From Planctomycetota bacterium (GTDB lineage: Bacteria; Planctomycetota; UBA8108; UBA1146), in NCBI GenBank assembly GCA_028825265.1, contig JAPKAM010000007.1, positions 1-54,148 on the forward strand: a DNA stretch of 54,148 bases, given 5' to 3'. The position numbers and the translations under genes were made by a program. Numbering within the stretch: position 1 is the first letter of the stretch; the number at the start of each line of letters is the position of its first letter. Shown here piece after piece: positions 35,552 through 44,644 of this stretch. The notes beneath the pieces were generated by a model that was given only the letters and a program-made list of their open reading frames with translations, was not told the origin of the DNA and did no database searches.

Positions 35552-36415
35552 ATGATCCACCTCTACACCATGATCAAACATCGGATGATGATGGACCGTA
35601 CTCCCAGACACCTGACTTCAGGAAATCGGACTTCAGGACATCTGACTTCAGGACATCTGACTTCAGGACATCTGACCTCCAGGAATCTGAACTCCTGGAG
35701 CCGTCTGCTGTTGCTGTTGCTGGTGCCGATGTTGTTCAGTGCTTGCGTGCCCTACGTTAAGTACGAAGATGTTGCTTCGCGCCTGAAGAGAGCCAACCGT
35801 GTCAATGTCGACATGGAAAAGCGTCTGAAGGATTCGCAACTGACCGGTTTTCAGGGAGATGCCCAGTTGCAACGAGCCGGTGCTCGTGTCGAATCCCTCG
35901 AAATCCAACTTGCAGGAGTCGTTCAGGAAAGAGATGTTCTTCACCAATCTAACCTGGCATTGACGCAGAGCCTGACCGATGTTCCGAAGGTGATCATCTC
36001 GATGGAACAATTCTCACCCCAGATCAGGACCAATCCTGAGACCGGTGGGTTGATGCTCAACAACGAGTTGCTCTTTGCCAAGGGGCGTAGCGTCCTGGCC
36101 AAGAAGGGCAAGCAATTGATCGGTGAATTGATCGCCCTGATCCAACGCGATTACCCGAATCGAACCATCTTCATCGATGGGCATACCGACAACATGCCGA
36201 TCAAAAAATCCAAGAATGCGGATAATTGGGAACTGGGCGCCAAGCGTGCCCATGCGGTGTTCCTGGAATTCGTCACGCAAGGAGTCGACAAGTCGCTGAT
36301 CAGCCTGACCTCGAATGGTTGGGCCAAGCCGGTTCCCGGTGTCGATCCCAATTCAGAAGTGGGTCGTGCTCAATGCCGCAGGGTCGAGATTCGTATCGGA
36401 TCCGCTGGGAAGTGA
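35552..36415 (+). CDS. OmpA-family peptidoglycan-binding lipoprotein
   Basis: The product is 287 residues. The N terminus is unusual: about 50 polar residues that include TSGHL tandem repeats, then a hydrophobic core and a lipobox ending at Cys65 (MLFSAC). A coiled-coil-like region (about 70-150) follows. The C-terminal OmpA/MotB domain (about 165-285) has TIFIDGHTDNMPI, NWELGAKRAHAV and RRVEIRI, the residues that hold meso-diaminopimelate in the family. It is likely an envelope protein that ties the outer membrane to the cell wall. ATG 35552 is chosen; a GTG at 35525 and several later ATGs (35567-35591) are possible, the later ones giving a shorter n-region. The stop is followed by the palindrome at 36467-36510. 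Confidence 0.82.
   Translation: MIHLYTMIKHRMMMDRTPRHLTSGNRTSGHLTSGHLTSGHLTSRNLNSWSRLLLLLLVPMLFSACVPYVKYEDVASRLKRANRVNVDMEKRLKDSQLTGFQGDAQLQRAGARVESLEIQLAGVVQERDVLHQSNLALTQSLTDVPKVIISMEQFSPQIRTNPETGGLMLNNELLFAKGRSVLAKKGKQLIGELIALIQRDYPNRTIFIDGHTDNMPIKKSKNADNWELGAKRAHAVFLEFVTQGVDKSLISLTSNGWAKPVPGVDPNSEVGRAQCRRVEIRIGSAGK
35614..35688 (+). repeat. Five 15-bp tandem repeats at the 5-prime end of the OmpA-like gene
   Basis: The unit GACTTCAGGACATCT occurs exactly three times (35629-35673), flanked by one diverged copy on each side (35614-35628 and 35674-35688). It stays in frame, encodes TSGHL units, and lengthens the n-region of the lipoprotein signal. Confidence 0.92.
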
Positions 36416-36466
36416 TGCCATTGCGATCAGTGGGTTGATTTTGAGAGCTGAAATCGTGATGGATTC

Positions 36467-36512
36467 AAAAGAGACGGAGAATCAGTCATGACTGATTCTC
36501 CGTCTCTTTTTT
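36467..36512 (+). terminator. 44-nt perfect palindrome: terminator containing the rsmA start codon
   Basis: Positions 36467-36510 are a perfect inverted repeat with 22-bp arms and a centre between 36488 and 36489. The right arm ends in T and is followed by further T (36507-36512 all T), so the RNA has the form of an intrinsic terminator for the OmpA-like gene. The rsmA ATG (36488-36490) sits at its centre and the GGAG ribosome site lies inside the left arm, so both would be buried if the hairpin forms. Confidence 0.9.
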
Positions 36513-37384
36513 CTCGTCAACGTGTACTCGAAGATCTTCGAGTCCTTGGATTTCGTTTTCAGGAAAAACGAGGTCAAAATTTCCTTTTCGACTCCAATCT
36601 CCTCGAAGCACTGGTTCGTGATTCAGGGATCCAGGCCGGTGATCGAATTCTGGAGGTGGGGCCTGGTGCAGGGACCCTGACCAGGGTGCTCCTCGATCTG
36701 GGTTGCCAGGTGACATCCATCGAGATTGACCCGCTACTGTGCCAGTATCTCCGTGATCGATTCGATCGGCCAGAATTTCAGTTGATCGAGGGCGATGTAC
36801 TGGCGACCAAGAATCGACTCTCGGAGCGACTGCTGGCCGACCTCGACCGGCGACTGGCGGAGGGGCAGCCGCGAGGCTTTCACCTGGTGGCAAATCTGCC
36901 CTATTCGATTGCCAGTCCACTGGTGGCGATGCTGGTCGCTCAGCGGGAAGACCTGGAGAGCATCGGAGTCCTGGTCCAGCGAGAGATGGCCCGTCGTTGG
37001 GTCGCACCACCGGGAGGCCGAGAGTACGGCACCACCTCGGTGTTGTTGGCACTGACGGGCCACGGCAAGATTTCGAGGGCGGTCCCAGCGTCGGTATTCG
37101 TTCCTGCCCCTCGGGTCGAATCGAGTTTTTTCACCTGGACCAGAGATGGCGATCTAGATCCCCTCCCTGGGGGGCTGGTCAAACTGGTTCGACATTGCTT
37201 CCAGTTTCGTCGTAAAACCTTGGGGAAAATCCTCCGTGAGCAGCTTCCCGCAGAAGATTTCTGGTGGCAACAGCAGGGAGTTGGGACCTCGATTCGCCCC
37301 GACCAGATGACACCGAAGCAGTGGGCCTCGCTGGCTCAGCGCTTCGATTCCGAAGCGGTCTCGTGGCTTTCTCATGATGAGTAG
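36488..37384 (+). CDS. rsmA: 16S rRNA dimethyladenosine transferase RsmA (KsgA)
   Basis: The product is 298 residues. It uses SAM to dimethylate two adjacent adenosines in the 3-prime hairpin of 16S rRNA (A1518 and A1519 in E. coli), a late step in small-subunit maturation. Motifs: FQEKRGQNFLFD near 24-35, SAM motif EVGPGAG (56-62), and the catalytic NLPYSI (136-141). The C-terminal domain contains FQFRRKTLGKIL. The frame has no other ATG, GTG or TTG before the essential GQNFL motif, so ATG 36488 is the only good start. It lies at the centre of the palindrome at 36467-36510. The gene has no close downstream partner; dnaG starts 238 bases later. Confidence 0.95.
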   Translation: MTDSPSLFSRQRVLEDLRVLGFRFQEKRGQNFLFDSNLLEALVRDSGIQAGDRILEVGPGAGTLTRVLLDLGCQVTSIEIDPLLCQYLRDRFDRPEFQLIEGDVLATKNRLSERLLADLDRRLAEGQPRGFHLVANLPYSIASPLVAMLVAQREDLESIGVLVQREMARRWVAPPGGREYGTTSVLLALTGHGKISRAVPASVFVPAPRVESSFFTWTRDGDLDPLPGGLVKLVRHCFQFRRKTLGKILREQLPAEDFWWQQQGVGTSIRPDQMTPKQWASLAQRFDSEAVSWLSHDE

Positions 37385-37622
37385 CGTGGGGCCAAATCGA
37401 GGAGTATCATCCTCAGCATCGCCCAGTCCGAGGTCCTTAATTGGGGCATCTCTCGAGCCACTGGCGACGCCATAGACGGCATCGACCTGATTCCATCCAA
37501 GTTTTACAGAGATCTACTTTTCCTTCCTGTTCTATCGGGGAAGGATCACCGATCCCCGGGGTCTGCATGGAATCGACCCTTGTGACGGATTCATGGTCGT
37601 GCGATCGGGTGAGAGGGGCAAG
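37385..37622. other. Spacer between rsmA and dnaG
   Basis: No gene is visible in these 238 bases. There is no obvious terminator after rsmA and no clear -35/-10 pair for dnaG. The dnaG ribosome site GAGAGGGG is at the end. Confidence 0.3.
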
Positions 37623-39497
37623 ATGTCGGGGATCTCAGTGACAGACGAACTGGAGCGGATCCGCGATGCCAACCCCATCGAGGACGTGGTTCCAGAATAT
37701 GTCGACCTGGTTCGCCGTGGAAACGTGTTCAAGGGACTATGCCCATTTCATCCAGATCAAAATCCGTCGATGGATGTGAATCCTGCTCGGCAAACCTTTC
37801 GTTGCTGGTCCTGTGAAGAGCACGGTGATGTTTTCACTTTTGTTCAGAAGATCGAAGGCATCGAGTTCCCAGAGGCCAAGCAAAAACTGGCAGATCGAGC
37901 CGGAATCGAGATCCAGCAATTCAGCCGTGATCCGAAAAGAGAACAACAGGACCAGCAGTATTACGATCTGCTGGAACGCGCAGCCTCCTGGTTTCAGAGA
38001 CAACTTCATTCTGAAAAAGGAATCGCCGCCACAGAATATCTTGCGGGGAGAGGCTTTACCGAGCAGACGATTCAAAAGTTCAGGATCGGTTTCGCCCCCG
38101 ACGGCTGGAGTCATCTCGATGATGATCTGGCATTGCTGGGAAGCGACGCCATGCAAGTGCGTCAGCGCGCTTGCGAACTGGGGTTGCTCAAGGAGAAAAG
38201 TGAAGGCGGACGATATTACGATGCCTATCGAGATCGAGTGATCTTCCCGATCCTCGATCATCGCCGCGGTCGGGTGATCGGGTTCGGTGGTCGTCATCTG
38301 GGTTCATCTCCCCAGCGATCAGGAGACCCTCCGCCGAAGTACATCAACTCACCGGAGTCGAGGGTCTTTTCCAAGAAGCATATCCTCTATGGCGGGCGAG
38401 AAGGTCGGCTGGAGATCAGTCGCCAGCGACGAGTGATTCTCTGTGAGGGCTATACCGATGTGATGATGGCGCACCAGTCAGGGTTTGCCACCGCAGTGGC
38501 CTCGCTGGGAACCGCCTTCACCGATGAGCATGTGGCCGTTTTGAAAAAACTGGTCCATTCGGTCGACCTCATCCTCGATGGCGACGAGGCGGGCCAGGCT
38601 GCAGCCAGACGCGCCTGCGAGAGATTCATGGGAACCGGATTGGGTGTCCGGGTCGTCATCCTCAAAGAAGGAGTGGATCCATGTGAGTTACTGCTTCAGG
38701 AGCAGGGAGCACAACGCTTCGAGCAGTTACTGGAATCGGGAGAAGACCCCATCGCATTTATCGTGAAACAGATTCTTAAGGAAAATCCAGGGACCGGAGC
38801 CGCGGTGGCTCAGCAGGTGCTGGAGCAGGTCTCGATGGTCATCCTGAACCCCTTCGATGGACAACAGGTGGCGCTCGAAAGTGCGGCTCGGGTTGTGGGA
38901 GGGGTCACCGGTTATGGTGAGTTGACCATTCTGGCCGATCATCGTCGGCTCCGTCAGCAGCGCAGTGCGCGACGAAATCCGGCGGCGATTCAGGTCGAAA
39001 ATTCAGCGCGGGAGGAGCCTCAGAAGCGACACTCCAGGATGCTCCCCGATCTGGAAGAAGCGCTGCTGGTCTCCATCATTCGGGATCCAGATCAAGCGAC
39101 ACTGTTGCTTCGATTACGTCCTCCAGCGCACTGGTCGAAGCCGTTGTTGAGGTCGCTGGCGATCCGAATCGAGCAATTGAAAGAAGTGCCGGATCCGGTA
39201 CATCTCCGGGATGAAGCGGAGAAGTCGTTATTTCTCGGTCTACTCGAAAGAGTTGCTACAGAAGAGGAATACACTCCTGTGGATGAAAGGACCGAACTTC
39301 GTTTCAACCTGGCCATCGACCTGGTGGTCGATCACCTGAAGGGGATGATTGGTCGGGTCGGGATGGAGAAGTTGGACACGAAAGCCAAGATCAGCGTTAA
39401 CAAAGCAATACAAAGTATCAAACAAGATCGAGAATCTCATCAGAACCTTTCGCTCTTGGGCCAAATCATCAATAAGTTTGAGGGAGGGGAATCTTGA
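37623..39497 (+). CDS. dnaG: DNA primase
   Basis: The product is 624 residues. It makes RNA primers for replication. The N-terminal CHC2 zinc finger has C40, H43, C61 and C64 (CPFH ... CWSC). The TOPRIM core shows EGYTD at 275-279 and the metal site DGDEAG at 319-324. The C-terminal helicase-binding region (about 440-624) is longer than the minimum. The ATG at 37623 has GAGAGGGG about seven bases upstream; an ATG at 37593 lacks one. The stop overlaps the rpoD TTG as TTGA, forming the classical dnaG-rpoD pair; rpsU is not upstream here. Confidence 0.96.
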   Translation: MSGISVTDELERIRDANPIEDVVPEYVDLVRRGNVFKGLCPFHPDQNPSMDVNPARQTFRCWSCEEHGDVFTFVQKIEGIEFPEAKQKLADRAGIEIQQFSRDPKREQQDQQYYDLLERAASWFQRQLHSEKGIAATEYLAGRGFTEQTIQKFRIGFAPDGWSHLDDDLALLGSDAMQVRQRACELGLLKEKSEGGRYYDAYRDRVIFPILDHRRGRVIGFGGRHLGSSPQRSGDPPPKYINSPESRVFSKKHILYGGREGRLEISRQRRVILCEGYTDVMMAHQSGFATAVASLGTAFTDEHVAVLKKLVHSVDLILDGDEAGQAAARRACERFMGTGLGVRVVILKEGVDPCELLLQEQGAQRFEQLLESGEDPIAFIVKQILKENPGTGAAVAQQVLEQVSMVILNPFDGQQVALESAARVVGGVTGYGELTILADHRRLRQQRSARRNPAAIQVENSAREEPQKRHSRMLPDLEEALLVSIIRDPDQATLLLRLRPPAHWSKPLLRSLAIRIEQLKEVPDPVHLRDEAEKSLFLGLLERVATEEEYTPVDERTELRFNLAIDLVVDHLKGMIGRVGMEKLDTKAKISVNKAIQSIKQDRESHQNLSLLGQIINKFEGGES

Positions 39498-41437
39498 GCC
39501 GAATTCCCGGTACCGATCAAAGCAACGAAGAGGAAGAAATGAACATGAATCAGAATCAACCCGATGATGGGGATCAGGAGCTAGAAATGTTCTCAAAAGC
39601 TGAAACTGAAGATCGGTCATTTCAAGGAGGCGAAGAAACCGAAATTGGCATCGCCGAGGTCGATGAAGAAGAGGAGTCCGAGGAAACTGAGGGAGATCTC
39701 CCAACCCTGGGAATCTCCGAAGCACCGACCGTCGAACGCGAACCGATCGATGATGGAGAGATTCGTCATCCGGTCGAGGAGATTCCCCGCATCGCCACGG
39801 CTCGGAGTGCTTCTCGCGATCTGACCAAGGTTAAGCGAACGATGGAAGAAGGTCTTGAGCGCCTAGTCGAGTTTGGTACGGCGCAGGGGCATGTCACCTT
39901 CCATCAGTTCAATAATTCCTTTCCCGATGAATGTAATACTCCGGAGCGAATCGATCGGGTTTACGATCTACTCGACAAGTACGACCTCGAAATTACGGAT
40001 GACCCGGTGAAGATCGATTCACTTCCAGATGGTACCGAGTTCACCGGGGAGAAGATCGATGATCCTGTGCGGATGTATCTGACGCAGATGGGTGAGATTC
40101 CTTTGCTGACTCGAGCAGAGGAACTGCTGCTGGCGAAGACGATCGAAACGTGTCGGGATCGATATCGGACTTCCATATATTCATCCGGATTCTGCCAGAA
40201 AGAAATGATCCGACTTTGTCAGGAAGTCCTCTGTGGTGATCAGTCGATCGACAAGGTCATCAAACTGACGCCTTCCAGTGGAGAGCCCAGCCGTGAAGAT
40301 ATGATGCAGAGGATGAGCCAGAACTTGGCCACCATCGAGCGGCTCTACCAGATCAATTTAGCGGACAAGAAAAAACTCGATTCGAAGAAAATATCCGATC
40401 GTTACAAGCAGAAACTGGGCGAGAAGATCCTCGCCAAGGCCATCAAGATAGGCCTCCTTCTGGGAGAGCTGGTCTTCAAAAAGGAGATTCTAGATAATCT
40501 TCGAGATGCGATGCGCAGTCAGCGGCACAAGGTACTCCAGTCCGATCGAAGAATCGAAATCGTCAACAAAAGAAAAGGACGAAGACGAACCGACAAGGAT
40601 CTGGTAGAGCTGGAACGTACCAATATCATCGATATCGAAAAGTACACCATGGAGAGTTCCATCCCCTTTGCCGAGCGTGTCTTCGGCATGAACAAGAACT
40701 TCAACCGTTACGAAGTGGCCAAACGGAAACTCTCCGCAGGCAACCTTCGACTGGTGGTCTCCATCGCAAAGCGCTATCGAAACCGCGGCCTCTCCTTTCT
40801 CGATCTGATTCAGGAGGGAAATACAGGCCTGATGAAGGCCGTCGAGAAGTACGAGTATCGTCGTGGTTACAAGTTCTCGACTTACGCAACCTGGTGGATT
40901 CGCCAGGCGATCACTCGCTCCATTGCTGATCAGGCCAGGACCATCAGGATTCCAGTGCACATGATCGAGACGATGAGCAAGGTTCGTAATGCGACCAAGA
41001 AATTGATGCAAAAACTGGGCTATGATCCAAGTATGAAGGAGATTTCCGTCGAACTGGAAATCCCCGAAGAAGAGGTGCGGAAAGTCCTCAAAATTTCTAA
41101 GCATCCGATTTCACTGGATCGACCGATCGGGGATTCAGATGACGGCTTTTTCGGTGATTTCATCGAGGATACGTCGGTGGAATCACCCATTCATGTGGCG
41201 ACCCACGAGATGCTCAAGGATCGCCTCAAGGATGTCCTGAAAACTCTGACCTACCGGGAGCGGGAGATCATCAAACTGCGCTATGGGCTCGAGGATGGGT
41301 ATACCTATACCCTCGAGGAGGTGGGTAAGATCTTCAAGGTGACCCGAGAACGGGTCCGCCAGATCGAGGCAAAAGCGGTCAAGAAATTGCAGCATCCGAT
41401 TCGTTCTCGCCACCTGGAGGGATTCCTCGACGATTAA
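39494..41437 (+). CDS. rpoD: Primary sigma factor RpoD (sigma-70)
   Basis: The product is 647 residues. It directs RNA polymerase to housekeeping promoters. Region 1.1 (about 110-175, [16 protein letters not shown]) follows a very acidic N-terminal tail. Region 1.2 ([22 protein letters not shown], 195-220) is next, then a non-conserved region of about 140 residues. Regions 2.1-2.4 include [47 protein letters not shown] and [13 protein letters not shown]. Region 4.2 ends with [27 protein letters not shown]. The TTG at 39494 overlaps the dnaG stop (TTGA) and has GGAGGGG seven bases upstream; ATG 39539, preceded by GAGGAAGAA, is an alternative. Its presence fits the TTGACA/TATAAT-like promoters noted in this window. 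Confidence 0.96.
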   Translation: MSRIPGTDQSNEEEEMNMNQNQPDDGDQELEMFSKAETEDRSFQGGEETEIGIAEVDEEEESEETEGDLPTLGISEAPTVEREPIDDGEIRHPVEEIPRIATARSASRDLTKVKRTMEEGLERLVEFGTAQGHVTFHQFNNSFPDECNTPERIDRVYDLLDKYDLEITDDPVKIDSLPDGTEFTGEKIDDPVRMYLTQMGEIPLLTRAEELLLAKTIETCRDRYRTSIYSSGFCQKEMIRLCQEVLCGDQSIDKVIKLTPSSGEPSREDMMQRMSQNLATIERLYQINLADKKKLDSKKISDRYKQKLGEKILAKAIKIGLLLGELVFKKEILDNLRDAMRSQRHKVLQSDRRIEIVNKRKGRRRTDKDLVELERTNIIDIEKYTMESSIPFAERVFGMNKNFNRYEVAKRKLSAGNLRLVVSIAKRYRNRGLSFLDLIQEGNTGLMKAVEKYEYRRGYKFSTYATWWIRQAITRSIADQARTIRIPVHMIETMSKVRNATKKLMQKLGYDPSMKEISVELEIPEEEVRKVLKISKHPISLDRPIGDSDDGFFGDFIEDTSVESPIHVATHEMLKDRLKDVLKTLTYREREIIKLRYGLEDGYTYTLEEVGKIFKVTRERVRQIEAKAVKKLQHPIRSRHLEGFLDD

Positions 41438-41474
41438 TCGACCTGGATCGCATGATTCTTTCGGGGGAAATAGG

Positions 41475-41513
41475 AGGGCTTCGAGTCGGGATTCCGATTC
41501 GAAGCCCTGTTTT
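41475..41513 (+). terminator. Intrinsic terminator after rpoD
   Basis: AGGGCTTCGAGTCGG (41475-41489) pairs with CCGATTCGAAGCCCT (41494-41508), with one G-T wobble and a GATT loop, followed by GTTTTG. It lies about 40 bases after the rpoD stop and so separates the dnaG-rpoD transcript from the zinc-ribbon gene. Confidence 0.9.
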
Positions 41514-41567
41514 GTGGAAGAGGAATGTCGTTCCGGCTAAGATCAGCACCTCGGAGGAGATGGTTCC

Positions 41568-42281
41568 TTGCGACACGAGGAGGTGGACTTGGAAGCGATT
41601 GATCGTCTCAAGGAGGTCCAGCGAATTTCTGGCAAGATCTCTCTCTATCTGTCAGAAATCGCTAAGCACGAGAAAAAGTTGAATAGTGCTCTCGCGGATC
41701 AGCAATTGCTCCGTGGACAGTTGGAGCCGATCGAGTCGCGCCTCGGCCAGGGGCAGATCATCACACGTAAACTCGAACTTGATTCCAAAGTGGCGGAAGA
41801 CAAGATCCAGAAAAATCGTAAGCAGCTGGATCAGGCCACTCAGGCGACGGAGTTCAGCGGGTTGAAGGAACAACTGGCTAGATTCGATGAAGAAAAGGCT
41901 GCTGTCGATGAAAGCCTGATCATGGTGCTGGAGAAAATCGACGAACTACGCACCCAAGAAGGGGATCTCAATCAACGCATCGCACAGGCGGAAGAGCAAC
42001 TGGATGAGATCCGAACTGAAGTCACAGCAAACACCCATGATTATCGTAATGAACTCGAGTCCCTTCATAAACCATTACAGCAAGCTCGTGTGATCACAGA
42101 TGATGAGTTGCTGGAAGAGTTTGACCGTCTGTTCCCATCGTTGGGTGCCACGGTGGTGGTGACACTCGATGGGAGTACCTGTGGCGGCTGCCACCTGAAT
42201 GTCAGTTCTCAGGTGGGTGAGAAGGTCCAGGCCGGCAAGGAAGTTGTGATTTGCCCCTCCTGTGCTCGTTTCCTTTCTTGA
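41568..42281 (+). CDS. C4-type zinc-ribbon coiled-coil protein (CT398/HP0958-like)
   Basis: The product is 237 residues from TTG 41568. Residues 10-175 form a long antiparallel coiled coil. The C-terminal zinc ribbon has two Cys pairs, STCGGC and ICPSC, that should bind one zinc. This is the layout of Chlamydia CT398 and Helicobacter HP0958 (FlgZ), which are reported to bind sigma-54 or flagellar factors; the exact role here is unknown. A GGAGGAGA lies about ten bases before the TTG. GTG 41583 and TTG 41589 are alternative starts, the latter with GAGGAGG close by. It follows rpoD but is separated from it by a strong terminator. Confidence 0.82.
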   Translation: MRHEEVDLEAIDRLKEVQRISGKISLYLSEIAKHEKKLNSALADQQLLRGQLEPIESRLGQGQIITRKLELDSKVAEDKIQKNRKQLDQATQATEFSGLKEQLARFDEEKAAVDESLIMVLEKIDELRTQEGDLNQRIAQAEEQLDEIRTEVTANTHDYRNELESLHKPLQQARVITDDELLEEFDRLFPSLGATVVVTLDGSTCGGCHLNVSSQVGEKVQAGKEVVICPSCARFLS

Positions 42282-42452
42282 AATCATCGGTGACCCAACG
42301 TTGTGGGTTGGTGGGCTGTTTCTTTCGGATGTAGTCATGATCAGGAAACATCGGAAGACGATTCTAGGGCCGATTGGAGACGGACATTTCACCCGCCGGG
42401 AAGATCGGCTTTGAGTGATCTCGAATCTCGGTCCTGAGAGCGAGGTAATTTT

Positions 42453-43562
42453 ATGTTCCATCAGCGCTGGATAAGAAATGTAGTGGCCCTCAGCGCAGTG
42501 TTGCTGGTCATTTCCTTCTGTTTTTGGGCCTACATGGCTGCGGTTTCTCGAGGCAATCAGAAGCGAATCGAATCGTATCGACATCAACTTGGCGCAGATT
42601 CTGCTGGGGAACTGTATGCGTTGTCGATCGAGCAACGAGATCCACAATTATTCGAGTTGCGTGATGTGGGATTACTCAGCGATTTTCAGTTTATTGTGGA
42701 TCAGGAGATCGAAGTTCGCTCCAATTCAGAGCGAGAAGGTGGCTACACCCTCACCACGAATCAACTGCAAGAGATGCTGTTGCAGATGCGAAATTCTCCG
42801 CAAAAGCAGGCACCGGAGATCGTGGATCTGACGAATCCGAACATGATTAATTCTTATAGGATCTGCGTAAGCCTGGTAGGGGCGTGTTGCCAATCACAGG
42901 GGACATCATCGGGGACATTGACCGGCGAGCAGACCCTCCTGGCGATGAAGGCCGATCAGGAGCGCTGGATGATCGGAGTCGAATTAATTGAATCGGTCTA
43001 TTCTGGTGGGTTATTGTTGGACGAGATGTGTCGGCTGAGTCTGCTGGACCTGCTACTCAATAGATGTATCGAATTGATCAGCAGTGCTGATCCAGACTTT
43101 CTCGAGCAGGCCGCAGCGATCCTTGCTCGGATAAAGATGCCTACAGATGGTCTGGTCAGAGCACTTCAGATCGAGAGCCTGATCGTCTTGGATCAAATAG
43201 AGTCGGGTGGGTTGCCGTTCACCGGGCCTTTCGATCTTCGGTACTATCTCGATCGGCAGATTCCCATATACCTCGATCCGTTCGGAGCGACGATGCCAGG
43301 ACTTGGCGAACCTCCATTCTATGCGGTGCTGAGTCGACTCACTTGGCGGATTAATCATGAGGGCACTATCGCTATAAGTCGTAGAGCGGGAGCCCGGCTT
43401 CGAGCCGTTCGAGGTGCAGTGGATGCGACAGCGGCGAGGATCAGGGGGGAAGAGTGGATTCCACCCGCTGGAGTGGAATTGCTGGATTCTCCTGGAGGAG
43501 TCGCCCCGAGGATACACATCATCGGTGGCCCGGAAGAAGCCGACGTCTTCCTGCCGAGGTGA
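42453..43562 (+). CDS. Membrane-anchored protein, unknown function
   Basis: The product is 369 residues. One N-terminal transmembrane helix (about 10-30, VVALSAVLLVISFCFWAYMAA) is followed by a large soluble region with no recognised motif. The middle (about 150-240) is mostly helical with Leu-rich segments such as LLNRCIELIS and LLLDEMCRLSLLDLLL, and the rest is mixed. The C-terminal 60 residues are Arg/Ala-rich, then Pro/Gly-rich. The ATG at 42453 has CGAGG about eight bases upstream. I cannot assign a function from sequence alone. It is convergent with the RNase P RNA gene. Confidence 0.7.
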   Translation: MFHQRWIRNVVALSAVLLVISFCFWAYMAAVSRGNQKRIESYRHQLGADSAGELYALSIEQRDPQLFELRDVGLLSDFQFIVDQEIEVRSNSEREGGYTLTTNQLQEMLLQMRNSPQKQAPEIVDLTNPNMINSYRICVSLVGACCQSQGTSSGTLTGEQTLLAMKADQERWMIGVELIESVYSGGLLLDEMCRLSLLDLLLNRCIELISSADPDFLEQAAAILARIKMPTDGLVRALQIESLIVLDQIESGGLPFTGPFDLRYYLDRQIPIYLDPFGATMPGLGEPPFYAVLSRLTWRINHEGTIAISRRAGARLRAVRGAVDATAARIRGEEWIPPAGVELLDSPGGVAPRIHIIGGPEEADVFLPR

Positions 43563-43600
43563 GGGGGAAGTGTTGATTCAACTTCTTGAGAGAAGAAATG

Positions 43601-43990
43601 AGTGGTGAGCGGGCTGTAAGCCGAGTCTTGTTCACCGACACGAGGTCGATGTGCGATCATTCCTCTAGGCTGCCCGTTACCAGACAGCTCTAACGACCTA
43701 CCCGGGCATCCACCCGGCGGAGCCGGGAACGGAGCGGACGACTCCTTTGCCTCTGTTTGGTCTTTCTCCGGGTGGGGTTTACCCTGCCAGGGACGTTACC
43801 GCCCCCGCGGTGAGCTCTTACCTCACCATTTCACCCTTACCGAGGATCCGAAGATCTACGGCGGTATATTTTCTGTGGCACTTTCCCTGGGATCGCTCCC
43901 GGTGGGCGTTACCCACCACCCTGTCCTGCGGAGCCCGGACTTTCCTCGACATGGAAGACCATGGCGCGACCGCTACACCCGCTCACCATT
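43601..43990 (-). ncRNA. rnpB: RNase P RNA, bacterial class A
   Basis: The minus strand carries the conserved blocks of M1-type RNA: GAGGAAAGTCCGGGCTCC near 43934-43955, CAGGGTGGTGGGTAACG near 43905-43925, AGGGTGAAATGGTGAGGTAAGAG-type text near 43825-43850, and GGGTAGGTCGTTAGAGCTG near 43685-43710. The ends pair as P1: GGTGAGCGGG near the 5-prime end with CCCGCTCACC near the 3-prime end, fixing the boundaries to within a few bases. A TACTAT at 43995-44000 (complement) sits 5-7 bases ahead of the predicted 5-prime end, fitting a -10 element. The RNA cleaves the 5-prime leaders of tRNAs. Confidence 0.95.
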
Positions 43991-44011
43991 GGAAATAGTA
44001 ACGAATTGTGC

Positions 44012-44200
44012 TCAGTACTGGAAGAGTTCTGCGATCGCTTCGATGATAAGCCCCAGTAACAGCATCCCGCCGGCTGCACTGACGAAGTAGCGGGTGGCCT
44101 CCTTGCGCATGCCCTGGGGACTTCCGCCAGGACGGGTCACCAGCACGTGTACGACGGAGATCACGCCGGTTAACAGCAGAAAGGCGGCAAGATCACTCAT
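44012..44200 (-). CDS. Small protein with two membrane helices
   Basis: The product is 62 residues with two predicted membrane helices (about 4-22, LAAFLLLTGVISVVHVLV, and 40-60, FVSAAGGMLLLGLIIEAIAELF) joined by a short positively charged loop. It starts at ATG 44200, overlapping the previous gene's TGA as ATGA, so translation is coupled to it. No family is recognised. It is the last gene of the lepA-lepB-lptB operon and is followed by rnpB. Confidence 0.7.
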   Translation of the reverse strand: MSDLAAFLLLTGVISVVHVLVTRPGGSPQGMRKEATRYFVSAAGGMLLLGLIIEAIAELFQY

Positions 44201-44628
44201 CCGGTCTTCTCCTCAGCCGTGGTCGACGCGATTCTCCTGGTCGGATCGATCCTGGCGTCGAGGAGATCGAGACAAGCCAGGGCGTTGAGTAATCCGCCAC
44301 AATAAACCAGAAGAGAGCCCGTATCGCTCCACCTCGGAACATCCTGATATTCCTGCACCGTCGCAAGCCCCTGCAGCGCCAGATGAGATGCCGGATCGAA
44401 CCAGGAGAGCACCAGCGTGCTCCCACAACCGGTTCCTACCCAGAATAACCACGGGTGGAACTGCTTCGATGACGCTTCAAAATTGGACATCCACATGCCA
44501 AGAATCCACAGTCCGTTGATCGCGACCAAGAGCCAGATCCCGGATTCTTTGCGGCCCGACATGATGTGCCCGGTACCAGGCACAAGCCAAGCAGCGATCA
44601 GTTGCGCCAGGATGGAGTGTTGCTTCAA
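44197..44628 (-). CDS. Small membrane protein, DUF6677-like
   Basis: The product is 143 residues from TTG 44628. Three or four hydrophobic segments are visible, the first with the pattern AWLVPGTGHIMSGRKESGIWLLVAING. The PG-G-H-x-GR core is typical of a planctomycete family I associate with DUF6677; I cannot confirm that from memory alone. The TTG has GGGAAA about eight bases upstream and lies 16 bases after the lptB stop; the frame is open further upstream but would then overlap most of lptB. It ends in an ATGA overlap with the 62-residue protein. Function is unknown. Confidence 0.7.
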   Translation of the reverse strand: MKQHSILAQLIAAWLVPGTGHIMSGRKESGIWLLVAINGLWILGMWMSNFEASSKQFHPWLFWVGTGCGSTLVLSWFDPASHLALQGLATVQEYQDVPRWSDTGSLLVYCGGLLNALACLDLLDARIDPTRRIASTTAEEKTG

Positions 44629-44644
44629 GTGAGATTTCCCATTC

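Noticed and set aside
42290-42320. Hairpin after the zinc-ribbon gene as terminator
   Set aside because: The stem is only five base pairs and the T-run is too far away.
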